64,000 nt of DNA from Lucinisca nassula (Eukaryota > Mollusca > Bivalvia > Lucinida > Lucinidae). The notes below the pieces were generated by a model that saw only the letters and a program-made list of their open reading frames with translations, was not told the DNA's origin and ran no database searches. The translations under genes were made by a program, and so were the position numbers. Numbering within the stretch: the stretch's first letter is position 1; each line of letters starts with the position of its first letter. Where the stretch lies: contig OY757013.1 in the NCBI GenBank assembly GCA_963580285.1, forward strand, positions 135,839,027 through 135,903,026, given 5' to 3'. Of this stretch, positions 1 through 9,354 are shown piece after piece.

Positions 1-59
1 TGTAGAGCTTTTATTGCGACAAACAAAGTATCCTTTAACAAATACTTACCTGCCTTCAT

Positions 60-213
60 TTATCTTCCTAGGACTACCCCTGATAGTGAGAGCGTCAGCC
101 AAGGGAGCTCCTAGTACCATTTTTCACGCCTTTGGTATGGCGCGGCTGGGGATCAAACCCGCAACCTCCCATTCCCGAAGCGGACGCTCTACCACTGAGC
201 TATTTGGGGCCGT
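60..213 (-). mobile_element. S5 SINE, tRNA-like head, truncated
   Basis: Read on the - strand, positions 213-130 form a tRNA-like head. It has an A-box-like TAGCTCAGTGGTAGAG and a B-box-like GGTTTGATCC. The body towards position 60 matches the body of the fuller S5 copy at 23865-24191, sharing AGTACCATTTTT and the stretch before it. It is a truncated SINE, not a tRNA gene: the acceptor strands pair poorly and the SINE body follows directly. Confidence 0.7.
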
Positions 214-221
214 TTCGGCCC

Positions 222-283
222 GGAATCATTCAGAATCAGAATTGTTACTGGTGACACCTCAAATGACATTCATAGGGAACAAG
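222..283 (-). mobile_element. LINE 3'-end fragment
   Basis: On the - strand this reads TGAATGTCATTTGA, then GTCACCAGTAACAATTCTGA. The same terminus follows the reverse transcriptase of the LINE at 36239-40677 and recurs at 2482, 9225 and 12835. It is a heavily 5'-truncated copy. Confidence 0.6.
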
Positions 284-570
284 AGCGTGATAGCTCAGTG
301 GTTAGTGCACTTGCCTCTGATGCTAGAGGTCCCAGGTTCCATCCCCGGCAGCGGCGATAAAATTTCGGTGTCCAAACACGCTCCATTGGCATCATTTGCA
401 GGGATGAATGTCATAAAGTGCACCGTCCTTCGGATCGGGACGTTAACTGGAGGCCCCCTGGGCAGGGAGAACCATCCCCTGTGCAGGTTAAAGAACCCTA
501 CCATAATTACATGATTACTGTGTAGGCTTTCATCCTGCAAAACTGGAGTGTATGTAATATACACCTGCCT
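284..570 (+). mobile_element. S3 SINE, tRNA-like head
   Basis: The head GATAGCTCAGTGGTTAGTGC (A box) is followed 35-40 nt later by AGGTTCCATCC (B-box-like). The body continues to about 570. A copy in the opposite orientation lies at 9355-9668, and a head-only fragment at 19827-19900. The two long copies sit just outside the outer element at 617-9224, one at each end and in opposite orientation. Confidence 0.7.
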
Positions 571-1050
571 AGAATGTCCGAGAGGGCGAATGGCAGTATA
601 TATAGAAAAAAAAAAAAAGACAATTCATCGACAAGACAACTCCTTGGCACGGTTTTTGGAGACAATTCATCGACACAATTGAAGACAACCGGTAGGTATA
701 ATATGTGAATCAAGTTGATTTCGCGAAATCAGCCCAATTTAGCGAAATCAACTCATAAAATCAACATTTTTAAAAACAGGCCAAAAATTGTTATTGCGTA
801 TTATCTGGAATGTTATTATACATTTATGAGCCAAGTTTCATGAGAAAATTTGAATATTTAGTATGTATTTGATCGGAAATTCTATACTGCCACTTGATTT
901 CGCTGGTAATAACATGTGCGAAATCAACTCATTTTAGCGAAATCAATGTATAAAATACAATTTTCTCAAAACTGAATAAAACATATTGGTGCATATTATT
1001 AAGAATTTGTTAATCATCTATGAGCCAAGTTTCATTGTGAAATTTGAATA

Positions 1051-2382
1051 CAGGGATCAGCCGAGGGGGCGATTCGGGCGACTTCTTCGCCCGAAGTTCA
1101 AGAACTTCGCCTAACCAGCCTGGAAAAGAGAAGTTGACTTCGCCCTGCTTTTTTTCCGACTTTTTTTATTTTATTTTATTTTTTTCTTCATCTCCAGGAT
1201 CTGCTTTTCAAATGAGAAGAATATCCATCGATAAAGGCACAAAGTTGATAACAAAACACCTATTGATAATCCGATAATTAATAATCCAACTCCAAGTGTT
1301 AATTGCTCGAGTCAGAAACTGACCACCTGTAGCGTTGAGCACAAGTTGTCAGATCAGTTAATTATGTAAATAGGTGAATTGGGTTAGTCCAGATCGGCAT
1401 CTTTGATCTTATTTCATGGCCACTTAGACTTTGAGTAATCAGACTTGTCCGCGCAGCATGAGACGATCGGTGTTTTTGATCTTGGCAATATGATTGACGC
1501 ATGAAAAACGTGCGTCTCATTTTACATATCAATATAGATAGAGATTTGACTTTTAACCCAAATGGAATCTTTATCCTTATATGTTGCAGGAGTTCAATTC
1601 AAAGTTTATGGGTGTTAAGTTATGTTTTCATGAAATTTATTTGGAAAATAAGTTAATAACTGAACTTTTAGCAAACAGTGGAGGCCCTGATCAGACACCG
1701 CATTCTGCAGCGTCTGATCTGGAGCTGCTGCGCTGTTTGCCAGGGTACCCGTTTTGGGGTTTCTGGTACTAAATGGGTTAACAGGATTACCAACCGTGAT
1801 CAGGCGCTGACTCAAAATGATCAAACAGACAGAAAATGTGTAAAACGAAAGATGGGAACTAGAAAAAGGGAATATAGGGTATGGTAGATGAAAAGAACAA
1901 CAACAACAAAAACACCAGCCCCATTGCACCTGCAGCAACTTGCCGGTATATCAAGGTCGCACAGACCCGACTGCACAACATGACTCATAACCTCGAGGTG
2001 AGATTAAATCGGTTGTTTCCCTTTAGTGCCCTTCAGTGACTAAGTTAGTGGGACATTGAGAAAATGAAAGTACATGTAGATGAAGTATCTGATGTCTGAT
2101 TATTTGCTGCTATAATCTAGATACCGATGTGCATAATCATTCAGCAAGTGCAACTGCAACATTGGTATATAATTCGCAACGATATCACACCCGCACACTG
2201 TATTTCTAAATTGCAAATAAACAACGGTATTTACGGAAATTACCGAAAATTCGGCTCGACAATTTCCATACTTTAGTCATTTTTCTCGAGCCCTACTTCG
2301 CCTTCTTGTCCCTCATTTCGCCCTGATAGTGCTGGAGGGAGAAGTCACTTCTCCCTGCCTTCTGGGCCTAGGATGATCCCTG
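1051..2382. mobile_element. Nested TIR element, CAGGGATCA ends, 6-bp TSD
   Basis: The ends are CAGGGATCAGCCGAGG and, inverted, CAGGGATCATCCTAGG, which match at 14 of 16 positions. TGAATA lies immediately outside both ends (1045-1050 and 2383-2388). Removing the element restores the subterminal sequence of the host element at 690-5000. AGAAGT-containing palindromic stretches occur near both ends. A K MITE sits inside. No transposase ORF is seen and I cannot assign the superfamily. Confidence 0.6.
1553..1781. mobile_element. K MITE (TTAA-flanked)
   Basis: TTAA flanks both ends, with CCCAAATGG inside on the left and AAATGGG on the right. The centre is the family hairpin: GCAAACAGTG, TGATCAGACACCG, then the inverse GCGTCTGATC. 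Copies recur at 2782, 24246, 25501, 47930, 53627 and 59352. TTAA target sites with CCC/GGG ends suggest a piggyBac-mobilised MITE, which is an inference. Confidence 0.55.
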
Positions 2383-2481
2383 TGAATATTTTGTTTGTTT
2401 TTTGAGAGGAAAATCTTTTCTGCAACTTGATTTTGCTGGCAATCGCATGAGCGAAATCAACTCATTTTAGCGAAATCAATG

Positions 2482-2524
2482 TGGTGTATGAATGTCATTT
2501 GACGTGTCACCAGTAACAATTCTG
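2482..2524 (+). mobile_element. 43-nt solitary LINE 3' tail with 4-bp TSD
   Basis: Forty-three bases of the LINE 3' terminus (TGGTGTATGAATG to ACAATTCTG) interrupt the repeat motif of the host element. AATG is duplicated on both sides (2478-2481 and 2525-2528). The intact motif occurs at about 940-955, so the empty site is visible in the same window. Confidence 0.6.
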
Positions 2525-2781
2525 AATGTATAAAAAAACCTTTTTTCCCAAACCTGAATAAAACAGATGGGTGCATATTATTAAAAATATTGTTAATCAT
2601 TTGTGAGCCAAGTTTCATGATGAAAGTTGAACATTTAGTATGTTTTTGATAGGAAAATGTATTCTGCCGCATGATTTCTCTTGCAGTCTCATGTGCGAAA
2701 TCTACTCATTTTAGCGAAATCAAGATATAATAAAATAACCTTTTTCCCCAAAACCAACTGAAATGTTTTTACACATGTGTA

Positions 2782-2999
2782 TTAACCCATTCAGTACCAG
2801 AAACCCCAAATGGGGGTAGTTGGCAAACAGTGCAGGTCCAGATCAGACGCCGCAGCAGAACGCGGCGCCTGATCAGGGCATACACTGTTTGCAAAAAAAA
2901 AATAGAAGAAAACACAGCCTGACACCCCTAAATTTTGAAATGGACTCCTGTTATATATATAGTGAGGAAGATTCCATCTGATACAAAAAAAAGGGTTAA
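2782..2999. mobile_element. K MITE
   Basis: TTAACCCATTCAGTACCAG lies on the left and AAAAAAAAGGGTTAA on the right, with TTAA at both ends. The central GATCAGACGCCGCAG and its inverse form the family hairpin. This copy is nearly full length. Confidence 0.6.
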
Positions 3000-3054
3000 G
3001 AATGTTGTTCTACATTTATGAGAAATGGGAAAATATTGATGTTGAGTTCTAGCT

Positions 3055-3360
3055 TATGTTTCGGGCGTTATATCACCAAAACAAACAAGAAGCAGAGATA
3101 AAGGAAAATATCATTAGAAAGACCGGGCGATACAATCACCAAAACACGCCTGTATAATTTCGATCCCCTCAAACCCCATTTGTATAAAGAAAAACTGGGG
3201 CTTACAGGGCTGTAAATAAATTTTTCTAGTTTTTGCCTAAAACATAGAATATGACTCGTTAGAACGGTCTCGCTGGTCCAGTCAGAAGGAGTACCCACAA
3301 TCTATGTTTAGAGCACAAACATGAAGAATATCGGAATTTTTCGCCAGAAAATTTTCATTT
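3055..3360. repeat. P-type palindromic repeat
   Basis: It contains the family signature ACCCACAATCTATG (3293-3306), an upstream imperfect inverse, and the shared arm text AAAATTTTCATTTG. Related copies lie at about 28660, 34688, 37500, 39250 and 43920. It has no coding content. Confidence 0.4.
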
Positions 3361-3425
3361 GTAAGGTGGCAAAGTGTTCAATATAATTGAATCTGCGTAT
3401 TTCCGTGTTATTTATCACGGATTGT

Positions 3426-3560
3426 GTTATCAAATTGTTGTTTTTATTATTATTATTATTATTACTAATTTGACGGGTGCGCCGTCGGACAGACGGACGA
3501 ACTGACTGACTGACGAATGGACGGACGGCTAGATAGATAGATGGACAGATAGACAGGAGT
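3426..3560. repeat. Simple repeats: (TTA)n then GACGGACG/GACTGACT tract
   Basis: An ATTATTATT run at about 3445-3467 is followed by 80 bp of degenerate GACG/GACT/GATA tetranucleotides. It is low-complexity sequence. Confidence 0.7.
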
Positions 3561-3774
3561 GAATAAACAGTGTGTTTGTTATTCACACAATCACAGGTAA
3601 TAACGTGTGAAGTCAGTAAACCGCAGTTTGATTAAATTACTTGGTGAGTGTCCGTTAATCTGTTTACCTGCTGTGTGAAGTACAGAAAGATGTCTTTAAA
3701 TTTAATTATGATTGCCTTAATAGCAAAATGGAGGAATGATAATCCAAATTATACTGTATCAGAACATAATACTC

Positions 3775-3995
3775 CCAATAATACAGTACCAGAAACCCCG
3801 AAATGGGTACCATGGCAAAAAGTGCAGGCCCAGAATGCGGGGTCTGATCAGGGCCTACATTGTTTGCTAAAAGTCATTTTCCAATTAAATTTTGATGACA
3901 ATACAATCTGACATCTCTAAACGGGTACCGTGGCAAACAGTGCAGTCCCAGATCAGACGCCGCAGAATGCAGAATGCGGCGTCTGATCAGTTTGC
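3775..3995. mobile_element. Degenerate K MITE, partly duplicated
   Basis: CAGTACCAGAAACCCCGAAA opens a K-type body. A second K hairpin (GATCAGACGCCGCAGAATGC and inverse) follows at about 3950-3990. The TTAA termini are eroded. Confidence 0.4.
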
Positions 3996-3998
3996 TAA

Positions 3999-4120
3999 GT
4001 GAGTGAGTGAGTGTTTCAGTTTTACGTCCCACCAACAGCTAAGGTCATACGGAGACGGGATCTCGGTTTAAAGACTCATCCGAAAGTCTGGAGAAGCCCG
4101 GGATCGATCCTGCGATGAGG
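3999..4120 (-). mobile_element. S4 SINE fragment
   Basis: On the - strand it ends in ACGTAAAACTGAAACACTCA. Upstream of that are CCCGGGCTTCTCCAGACTTT and GACCTTAGCTGTTGGTGG. The tRNA-like head is missing. Fuller copies are at 23425-23600 and 38168-38335. Confidence 0.6.
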
Positions 4121-5749
4121 AGGATGATGATGATGATGGTGATGAGGACGATGATGAAAAAAAGCAGATAAGAAGTATTGGAGTAAGTCTGTTGATTTCA
4201 CCTGCTATTTGATTTCGTTTGACTGATCAATTAGCAATATTTTGATATGCCTCTTTTATTCCAGACCATAATATTTTCAGATGAAACTTGGACCATAAAT
4301 GTATACTGCCAGCATTCTTAATAATAGGCAAAACGAGTTTTTAATCGTTTTTGGAAAAAAAATGCTGTTACACATTGTTTTCGGAGTTGATTTCGCACAT
4401 GTGCTTATCAGCGAAATCAATTGACAGAATATATTTTCCTAATAAATATTCATACTTTCTCGTGAAATTTGGACCTAAAATGTTTATCAATTTTCTTAAC
4501 AATATGCATTTTTATTCAGTTTTGGAAATATTTATTTTGTACATTGATTTCGCTAAATTGAATTGATTTCGCACATGTGATTTCCAGCGAAACAAGGGGC
4601 AGAATAGATTTTCCTCACAAACAACTTAGGCTACTAAACATGCAAATTTCATCATTAAACTTGACTCATAAATGTTTAACAGCATTATTAATTATATGCA
4701 CAAATATGTTTTATTCAGTTTTGGGAAATATTTATTTTATACATTGATTTCGCTAAAATGAGTTGATTTCGCACATGTGATTACCAGCGAAATCAGGTAG
4801 CAGAATACAATTTCCGATCAAATACATACTAAATATTCAAATTTTCTCATGAAACTTGGCTCATAAATGTATAATAACATTCTAGATAATATGCAATCAA
4901 AATTATTTGCCTGTTTTAAAACTGTTGATTTTATGAGTTGATTTCGCTTAATCGGGCTGATTTCGCGAAATCAACTTGATTTCACATATTATACCTACCT
5001 GAAGACAACTCATTGACACTTTTTGAAGACAACTCATTGACACATTATTATGTTGAAAATACACACACGCTGATAAAATGAAGAAAATGTTTTGAAAATA
5101 AAATGATCTATTATCACGTTTATGTTCAAAATAATGAATTTAGAATATATTAATTTAATATTTTGGCTTATTGGTACAATTAAGAGACCATATTAACCGC
5201 ATAGGATTGCTGGCGTAAATAAACTTACACATTCTATTTTGAAAACATGATATAAAAGAAAATGTACAGGGACATATATTATTCAAAACTTTCATAATTA
5301 AAATAAAAAAAGATGGAAAGTGAAGCTTTTATATGAGTTTTTAAACTGTCTGCCTGTCCGCCCGCCCATCCGCCCATACATATGTATCAGGCCTCATATA
5401 TTTCAGGCTTTATGACCCATCTTCTTTCTTATGAATGTTTTCATTGCTCTTAAAGGAACTCATTTTTGATTTTTATTTGCCTTCACTGCAGCTGTGCCGT
5501 GTGGCGGCCGTAAAACGTCTCCCCGTACATCAACCATAGTGCAGTTTCTATTTTACTTTTGGTCCTTTGAGATCAGCGTGAATATTCTGAGAAATCGGAA
5601 ATAAATTATTGGTTTAGGCTCATATTCTAGACAGGTTTGTAATTATTTGGACCCCATTTTGATTTATATCAGTCTTTGAATCGACTGCCTATTTGAAATT
5701 CGCAACATTGCAGTATGTTTCCTCTGGCTTTCTTTGCCGGATCATTACA

Positions 5750-5795
5750 GGGTCACTGATGAGGCTTTATTAGCCGAAACTACGTAGTATGACCC
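5750..5795 (+). ncRNA. Hammerhead ribozyme 1
   Basis: The 5' strand of stem I is GGGTCA (5750-5755). Then come core CTGATGA, stem II GGCT/AGCC with loop TTATT, core GAAA, a short stem III (CT..AG around ACGT), and the cleavage triplet GTA ending at 5789. The 3' strand of stem I is TGACCC (5790-5795), perfectly complementary to GGGTCA. All conserved catalytic-core bases are present. Stem III has only 2-3 bp; such ribozymes are known to work best as dimers, and here the next copy lies 383 nt away. Confidence 0.85.
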
Positions 5796-6132
5796 ATCTT
5801 CTTTCTTATGAATGTTTTCATTGCTCTTAAAGGAACTCATTTTTGATTTTTATTTGCCTTCACTGCAGCTGGTGTTGTGCCGTGTGGCGGCCGTAAAACG
5901 TCTCCCCGTACATCAACCATAGTGCAGTTTATATTTTACTTTTGGTCCTTTGAGATCAGCGTGAATATTCTGAGAAATCGGAAATAAATTATTGGTTTAG
6001 GCTCATATTCTAGACAGGTTTGTAATTATTTGGACCCCATTTTGATTTATATCAGTCTTTGAATCGACTGCCTATTCGAAATTCGCAACATTGCAGTATG
6101 TTTCCTCTGGCTTTCTTTGCCGGATCATTACA

Positions 6133-6178
6133 GGGTCACTGATGAGGCTTTATTAGCCGAAACTACGTAGTATGACCC
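6133..6178 (+). ncRNA. Hammerhead ribozyme 2
   Basis: The core, stems and loops are identical to ribozyme 1. Stem I is GGGTCA (6133-6138) with TGACCC (6173-6178), and predicted cleavage follows the A at 6172. Spacing from ribozyme 1 is 383 nt, one repeat unit. Confidence 0.85.
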
Positions 6179-6234
6179 ATCTTCTTTCTTATGAATGTTT
6201 TCATTGCTCTTAAAGGAACTCATTTTTGATTTTT

Positions 6235-6999
6235 ATGCCCCCGGAATCTAAGATTCTGGGGGGCATATAGTTTTTGGTCTGTTTGTCCGTTTGTCTGTTT
6301 GTCCGTTTGTCCGTCTGCAAAAACTTTAACATTGGGCATAACTTTTGAATGGTAAGTGGTACAGCTTTCATACTTCACATGTGCATTCCTTGTCACAAGA
6401 CCTTTCAAGAGGTACCATAAATTTTGACCTCGTGACCTTCACCTTGAGATTTGACCTACTTTTGACCTCCTTTTTAAAAACTTCAACATTGGCTATAACT
6501 TTTGATTAGTAACTGATAGAGCTTTAATATTTCACATGTGCATTCCTTTTCGCAAGACCTTTCTATTGGTACTATAATTTTTGACCTCGTGACCTTGAGA
6601 TTTGACCTACTTTTGACCTCCTTTTTAAAAACTTTAACATTGGCTATATCTTTTGATTGGTAACTGATAGAGCTTTCATATTTCACATGTGCATTCCTTG
6701 TCACAAGCCCTTTCTATTGGTACTATAATTTTATAGTTTTTGGTCTGTTTGTCCGTTTGTCTGTTTGTCCGTTTGTCTGTCTACAAAAACCTTAACATTG
6801 GGCATAACTTTTGAATGGTAATAGATAGAGCTTTCATATTTCACATGTGTATACCTTATCACAAGACCTTTCCAGTGGTACCATAATTTTTGATGTCTTG
6901 ACCTTGAACTTGACCTTTGACCTATTTTTTTCAAAATTTTTAAAAACATTAACATTGGCGCTGTCCGGGGGCATCAGTGTTTCACAAACACATCTTGTT
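6235..6999 (+). mobile_element. HCR element, ATGCCCCC family, copy 1
   Basis: The left hairpin is ATGCCCCCGGAATC / GATTCTGGGGGGCAT (6235-6266), followed by a GTCCGTTTGTC block (6285-6315). Four monomers of about 150-165 bp then share AACTTTAACATTGGC and TTTCACATGTG. The right end repeats CCGGGGGCAT (6965-6974) and adds a second hairpin, GTGTTT/AAACAC (6977-6991), ending CATCTTGTT. There is no ORF of note. Its left border abuts the hammerhead repeat and its right border abuts another HCR. Confidence 0.65.
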
Positions 7000-7000
7000 A

Positions 7001-8352
7001 TTATGCCCCCAACTTTAAAAAAGTTGGGGGGCATATTGCTTCTGGCTTGTCCGTACACACAAATGGATAGATAGGTGGCTATGAACTTGGACAGAATCAA
7101 TGTAAGTCAATGAGAGAAAGTGCGATTTATTCCGTTAGACACATAAAAGGTCTGTTATGTGGTTAAAATTAGCCACCTAAGTATCAATCTTGCTCAAAAT
7201 AGCCACATAAGTATCCATTTGTGAGAACAACCGTCCGTTCGTCCGTTCGTACGTCACGCTTTCTTGTGCATAGCATATCTTTAGAACCGTGTATGCTAGT
7301 GTTTTGAAATTTCATATATGGGTTCCTCATGAAAAAATAGTTGACCCGTATTTTTTTTCTTGTCCAAATTATCTCCCCTTCTTGAATTATTTCCCCTTTA
7401 ATTAAATAACATAGAATTCTCATTAGCAAGATATCTCAAAAAGTATTTGAGCTACAGCCTTGATATTTGGTATAGTGATTGGGACTAAGGAGGAGATTAC
7501 CTGATTAAATTTTCAACCAATTCTATAAAATTTTGTTAGAGTTATGGCCCTTTGTAATTTTTTGCCACTCAATTGTGTTGCTTTCTGGTGCATAGCATAT
7601 CTTTAGAACCGTGTATGCTAGTGTTTTGAAATTTCATATATGGGTTCCTCATGAAAAAATAGTTGACCCGTATTTTTTTTCTTGTCCAAATTATCTCCCC
7701 TTCTTGAATTATTTCCCCTTTAATTAAATAACATAGAATTCTCGTTAGCAAGATATCTCAAAAAGTATTTGAGCTACAGCCTTGATATTTGGTATAGTGA
7801 TTGGGACTAAGGAGGAGACTACCTGATTAAATTTTCAACCAATTCGATAAAATTTTGTTAGAGTTATGGCCCTTTGTAATTTTTTGCTACTCAATTGTGT
7901 TGCTTTCTGGTGCATAGCATATCTTCAGAACCGTGTATGCTAGTGTTTTGAAATTTCATATATGAGTTCCTCATGAAAAAATAGTTGACCCGTATTTTTT
8001 TTCTTGTCCAAATTATCTCCCCTTCTTGAATTATTTCCCCTTTAATTAAAAAACATAGAATTCTCGTTAGCAAGATATCTCAAAAAGTATTTAAGCTACA
8101 GCCCTGATACATGGTATAGTGATTGGGACTAAGGAGGAGACTACCTGATTAAAGTTTCAACCAATTCTATAAAATTTTGTTAAAGTTATGGCCCTTTATA
8201 ATTTTTTGCCTCTCAATTGTGTTTCTTTCTGGTTCTTCTAAAATTTCAGCATTGCAGCCAAATAAAAAAAAGATATCTCAATTACTGTTAGGGACAAGCA
8301 GTGTTAGGGTCAAGCAGTTGGGGGCATTGTGTTTCATAAACACTGGCTCTAG
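7001..8352 (+). mobile_element. HCR element with 13-bp left hairpin and 322-bp monomers
   Basis: The left hairpin is ATGCCCCCAACTT / AAGTTGGGGGGCAT (7003-7034). A CCGTCCGTTCGTCC block lies at 7231-7255. The core has three 322-bp monomers. The right end has GTTGGGGGCAT, then GTGTTT/AAACAC (8329-8343) and TGGCTCTAG. It has the same architecture as the ATGCCCCC copy just upstream, but an unrelated core. Confidence 0.65.
7259..8224. repeat. Three tandem 322-bp monomers
   Basis: The units are 7259-7580, 7581-7902 and 7903-8224, each opening CTTTCTKGTGCATAGCATAT and differing at only a few positions. Each contains the same short - strand ORF of about 58 codons. That ORF is copied with the monomer and looks like no known protein, so it is not called as a gene. 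Confidence 0.8.
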
Positions 8353-8429
8353 TTTAAGAGCTTGATATTTTCTTGATTTCAGGCTTTTAGGTTTTGATTT
8401 TTGTGCTTATAGTCTCTTTAAAAAACTAT

Positions 8430-8627
8430 TTAACCCTTATCCTGCTGAATAAATTTATTACCCACACCAATTTCTAACTATAAGTCAACCACATACTTGA
8501 TATTTTCACATAATGCATTACAAACAGTGTAGATCCTGATCAGATGGCTTCTTCAGAAACCATCTGATATGGATCTAACTGTTTGCAAAGGTAATAGTTG
8601 TGTCTTTTTCAGCAGGATAAGGGTTGA
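8430..8627. mobile_element. M MITE (TTAA-type), 18-bp TIR
   Basis: The TIRs are CCCTTATCCTGCTGAA at 8434 and its inverse TTCAGCAGGATAAGGG ending at 8623. The flanks are TTAA on the left and TTGA on the right. The centre is GATCAGATGGCTTC and its inverse. A piggyBac-type origin is likely given TTAA, by inference. Related copies are at 35182 and 38590. Confidence 0.65.
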
Positions 8628-9224
8628 AGTTGAAAAATTGGAGCTTTCAGGCATGGAAAAGTGTGGTCAATATGAGGCCTGATGTATGTATGTATAACGT
8701 GTAATACTGGTGAGTCTTTATATGCGTTTTTAAATGTTCTGTCTATCTGTCTGTCTGTCAATCTATTTTTCTTTCATTCATTCTTAGACATTATATGTCT
8801 TGTTTCTTTTGTTTATTCTTATACATTATCTTATTCTTTCTTTTTTTTTCGTTCATTTATTTATTTATTTATTTCATACTTATTTTGAGGGCACATGCCA
8901 GTTGATATAAAACATGGACAAACAATCAATTACATCATTACTCAAACTATTTTGTTAATCAGCGTGTGCCAACATAACGATTATTTTTATTTTACTCAAA
9001 TTTTTATCCTACATGTGTATTTGTATTTTTACCCCTCACAGATCAATCAAAAACAATGTGCCACTTATCCATAATTACCCTTAATTACCTATGATTGTCA
9101 ATAACCTTCACAAAAATGTGTCGATGAATTGTCTTCAAAAGGTGTCGATGAGTTGTCTTCAATTGTGTCGATGAAATGTCTCCAAAAACCCTGTCGATGA
9201 GTTGTCTTGTCGATGAATTGTCTC

Positions 9225-9340
9225 GATTCCCATTCATATACCAGGACCTGTGATGTGGGAAGTTAGTCCCTAGCTCTAACCAAAGAGGTAGATTTAGCTA
9301 CAAAATCATCAAGATCGTCTGTCTGTCTACTGATACTGCG
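9225..9340 (-). mobile_element. LINE 3'-end fragment
   Basis: The inverse of this stretch matches the end of the reverse transcriptase reading frame and the start of the 3' tail of the LINE at 36239-40677. Shared text includes TACCTCTTTGGTTAGAGC, TCCCACATCACAGGTCCTGG and the start of the tail. Confidence 0.6.
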
Positions 9341-9354
9341 TTGGACACATTTGA

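Larger units (their letters stand above)
690..5000. mobile_element. Long-TIR DNA element with 9-bp TSD (Mutator-like candidate)
   Basis: The element is flanked by a perfect 9-bp duplication, GAAGACAAC (681-689 and 5001-5009). The ends are inverted copies beginning GGTAGGTATAATATGTGA and continuing for at least 300 bp. The ends are built from repeats of GATTTCGCTAAAATGAGTTG and its inverse at 715-990, 2440-2730 and 4380-4960. Long inverted ends with a 9-bp TSD are typical of Mutator-like elements. There is no transposase ORF, so the copy is non-autonomous. Its interior holds the TIR element at 1051-2382, K MITEs and P- and S4-type repeats. Confidence 0.7.
5413..6236 (+). mobile_element. Retrozyme-like tandem repeat with hammerhead ribozymes, locus 1
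   Basis: Two nearly identical units (5413-5789, 377 bp; 5790-6172, 383 bp) are followed by 64 bp of a third. The unit boundaries above are the predicted ribozyme cleavage sites. The first unit begins exactly at the base after a cleavage position (TGACCC). The two full units differ mainly by a 6-nt indel after CTGCAGCTG. There is no ORF of note. Tandem 300-400-bp units, each with a type I hammerhead with a very short stem III, fit the described metazoan retrozymes. These are non-autonomous retroelements that yield small circular RNAs. The last two bases (AT) may belong to the HCR that follows. Confidence 0.8.
5388..8681. mobile_element. TIR element with CAGGCCTCATAT ends, 6-bp TSD
   Basis: CAGGCCTCATAT at 5388 is repeated in inverse at 8670-8681. 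ATGTAT lies immediately outside both ends (5382-5387 and 8682-8687). The element carries later insertions: the hammerhead tandem repeat, two HCR elements and an M MITE. The TIR is short, and the superfamily is not assigned. Confidence 0.5.
617..9224. mobile_element. Outer composite element with repeated ATTCATCGACA ends
   Basis: The left end from 619 carries GACAATTCATCGACAAGAC and further ACAACTCATTGACA-type repeats, which resume at 5001-5046 after an insertion. The right end at 9117-9222 is the inverse set of the same motif, in the same order and with similar spacing. I read this as the subterminal inverted repeats of one large non-autonomous DNA element. It was later filled by the elements at 690-5000 and 5388-8681. 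No transposase ORF is visible. A target-site duplication (TSD) could not be defined because the left flank is a poly-A run (606-618). Confidence 0.5.

Noticed and set aside
7259..8224. Tandem repeats as a CRISPR array
   Set aside because: The units are 322 bp with no short repeat-spacer pattern, and the window is eukaryotic.
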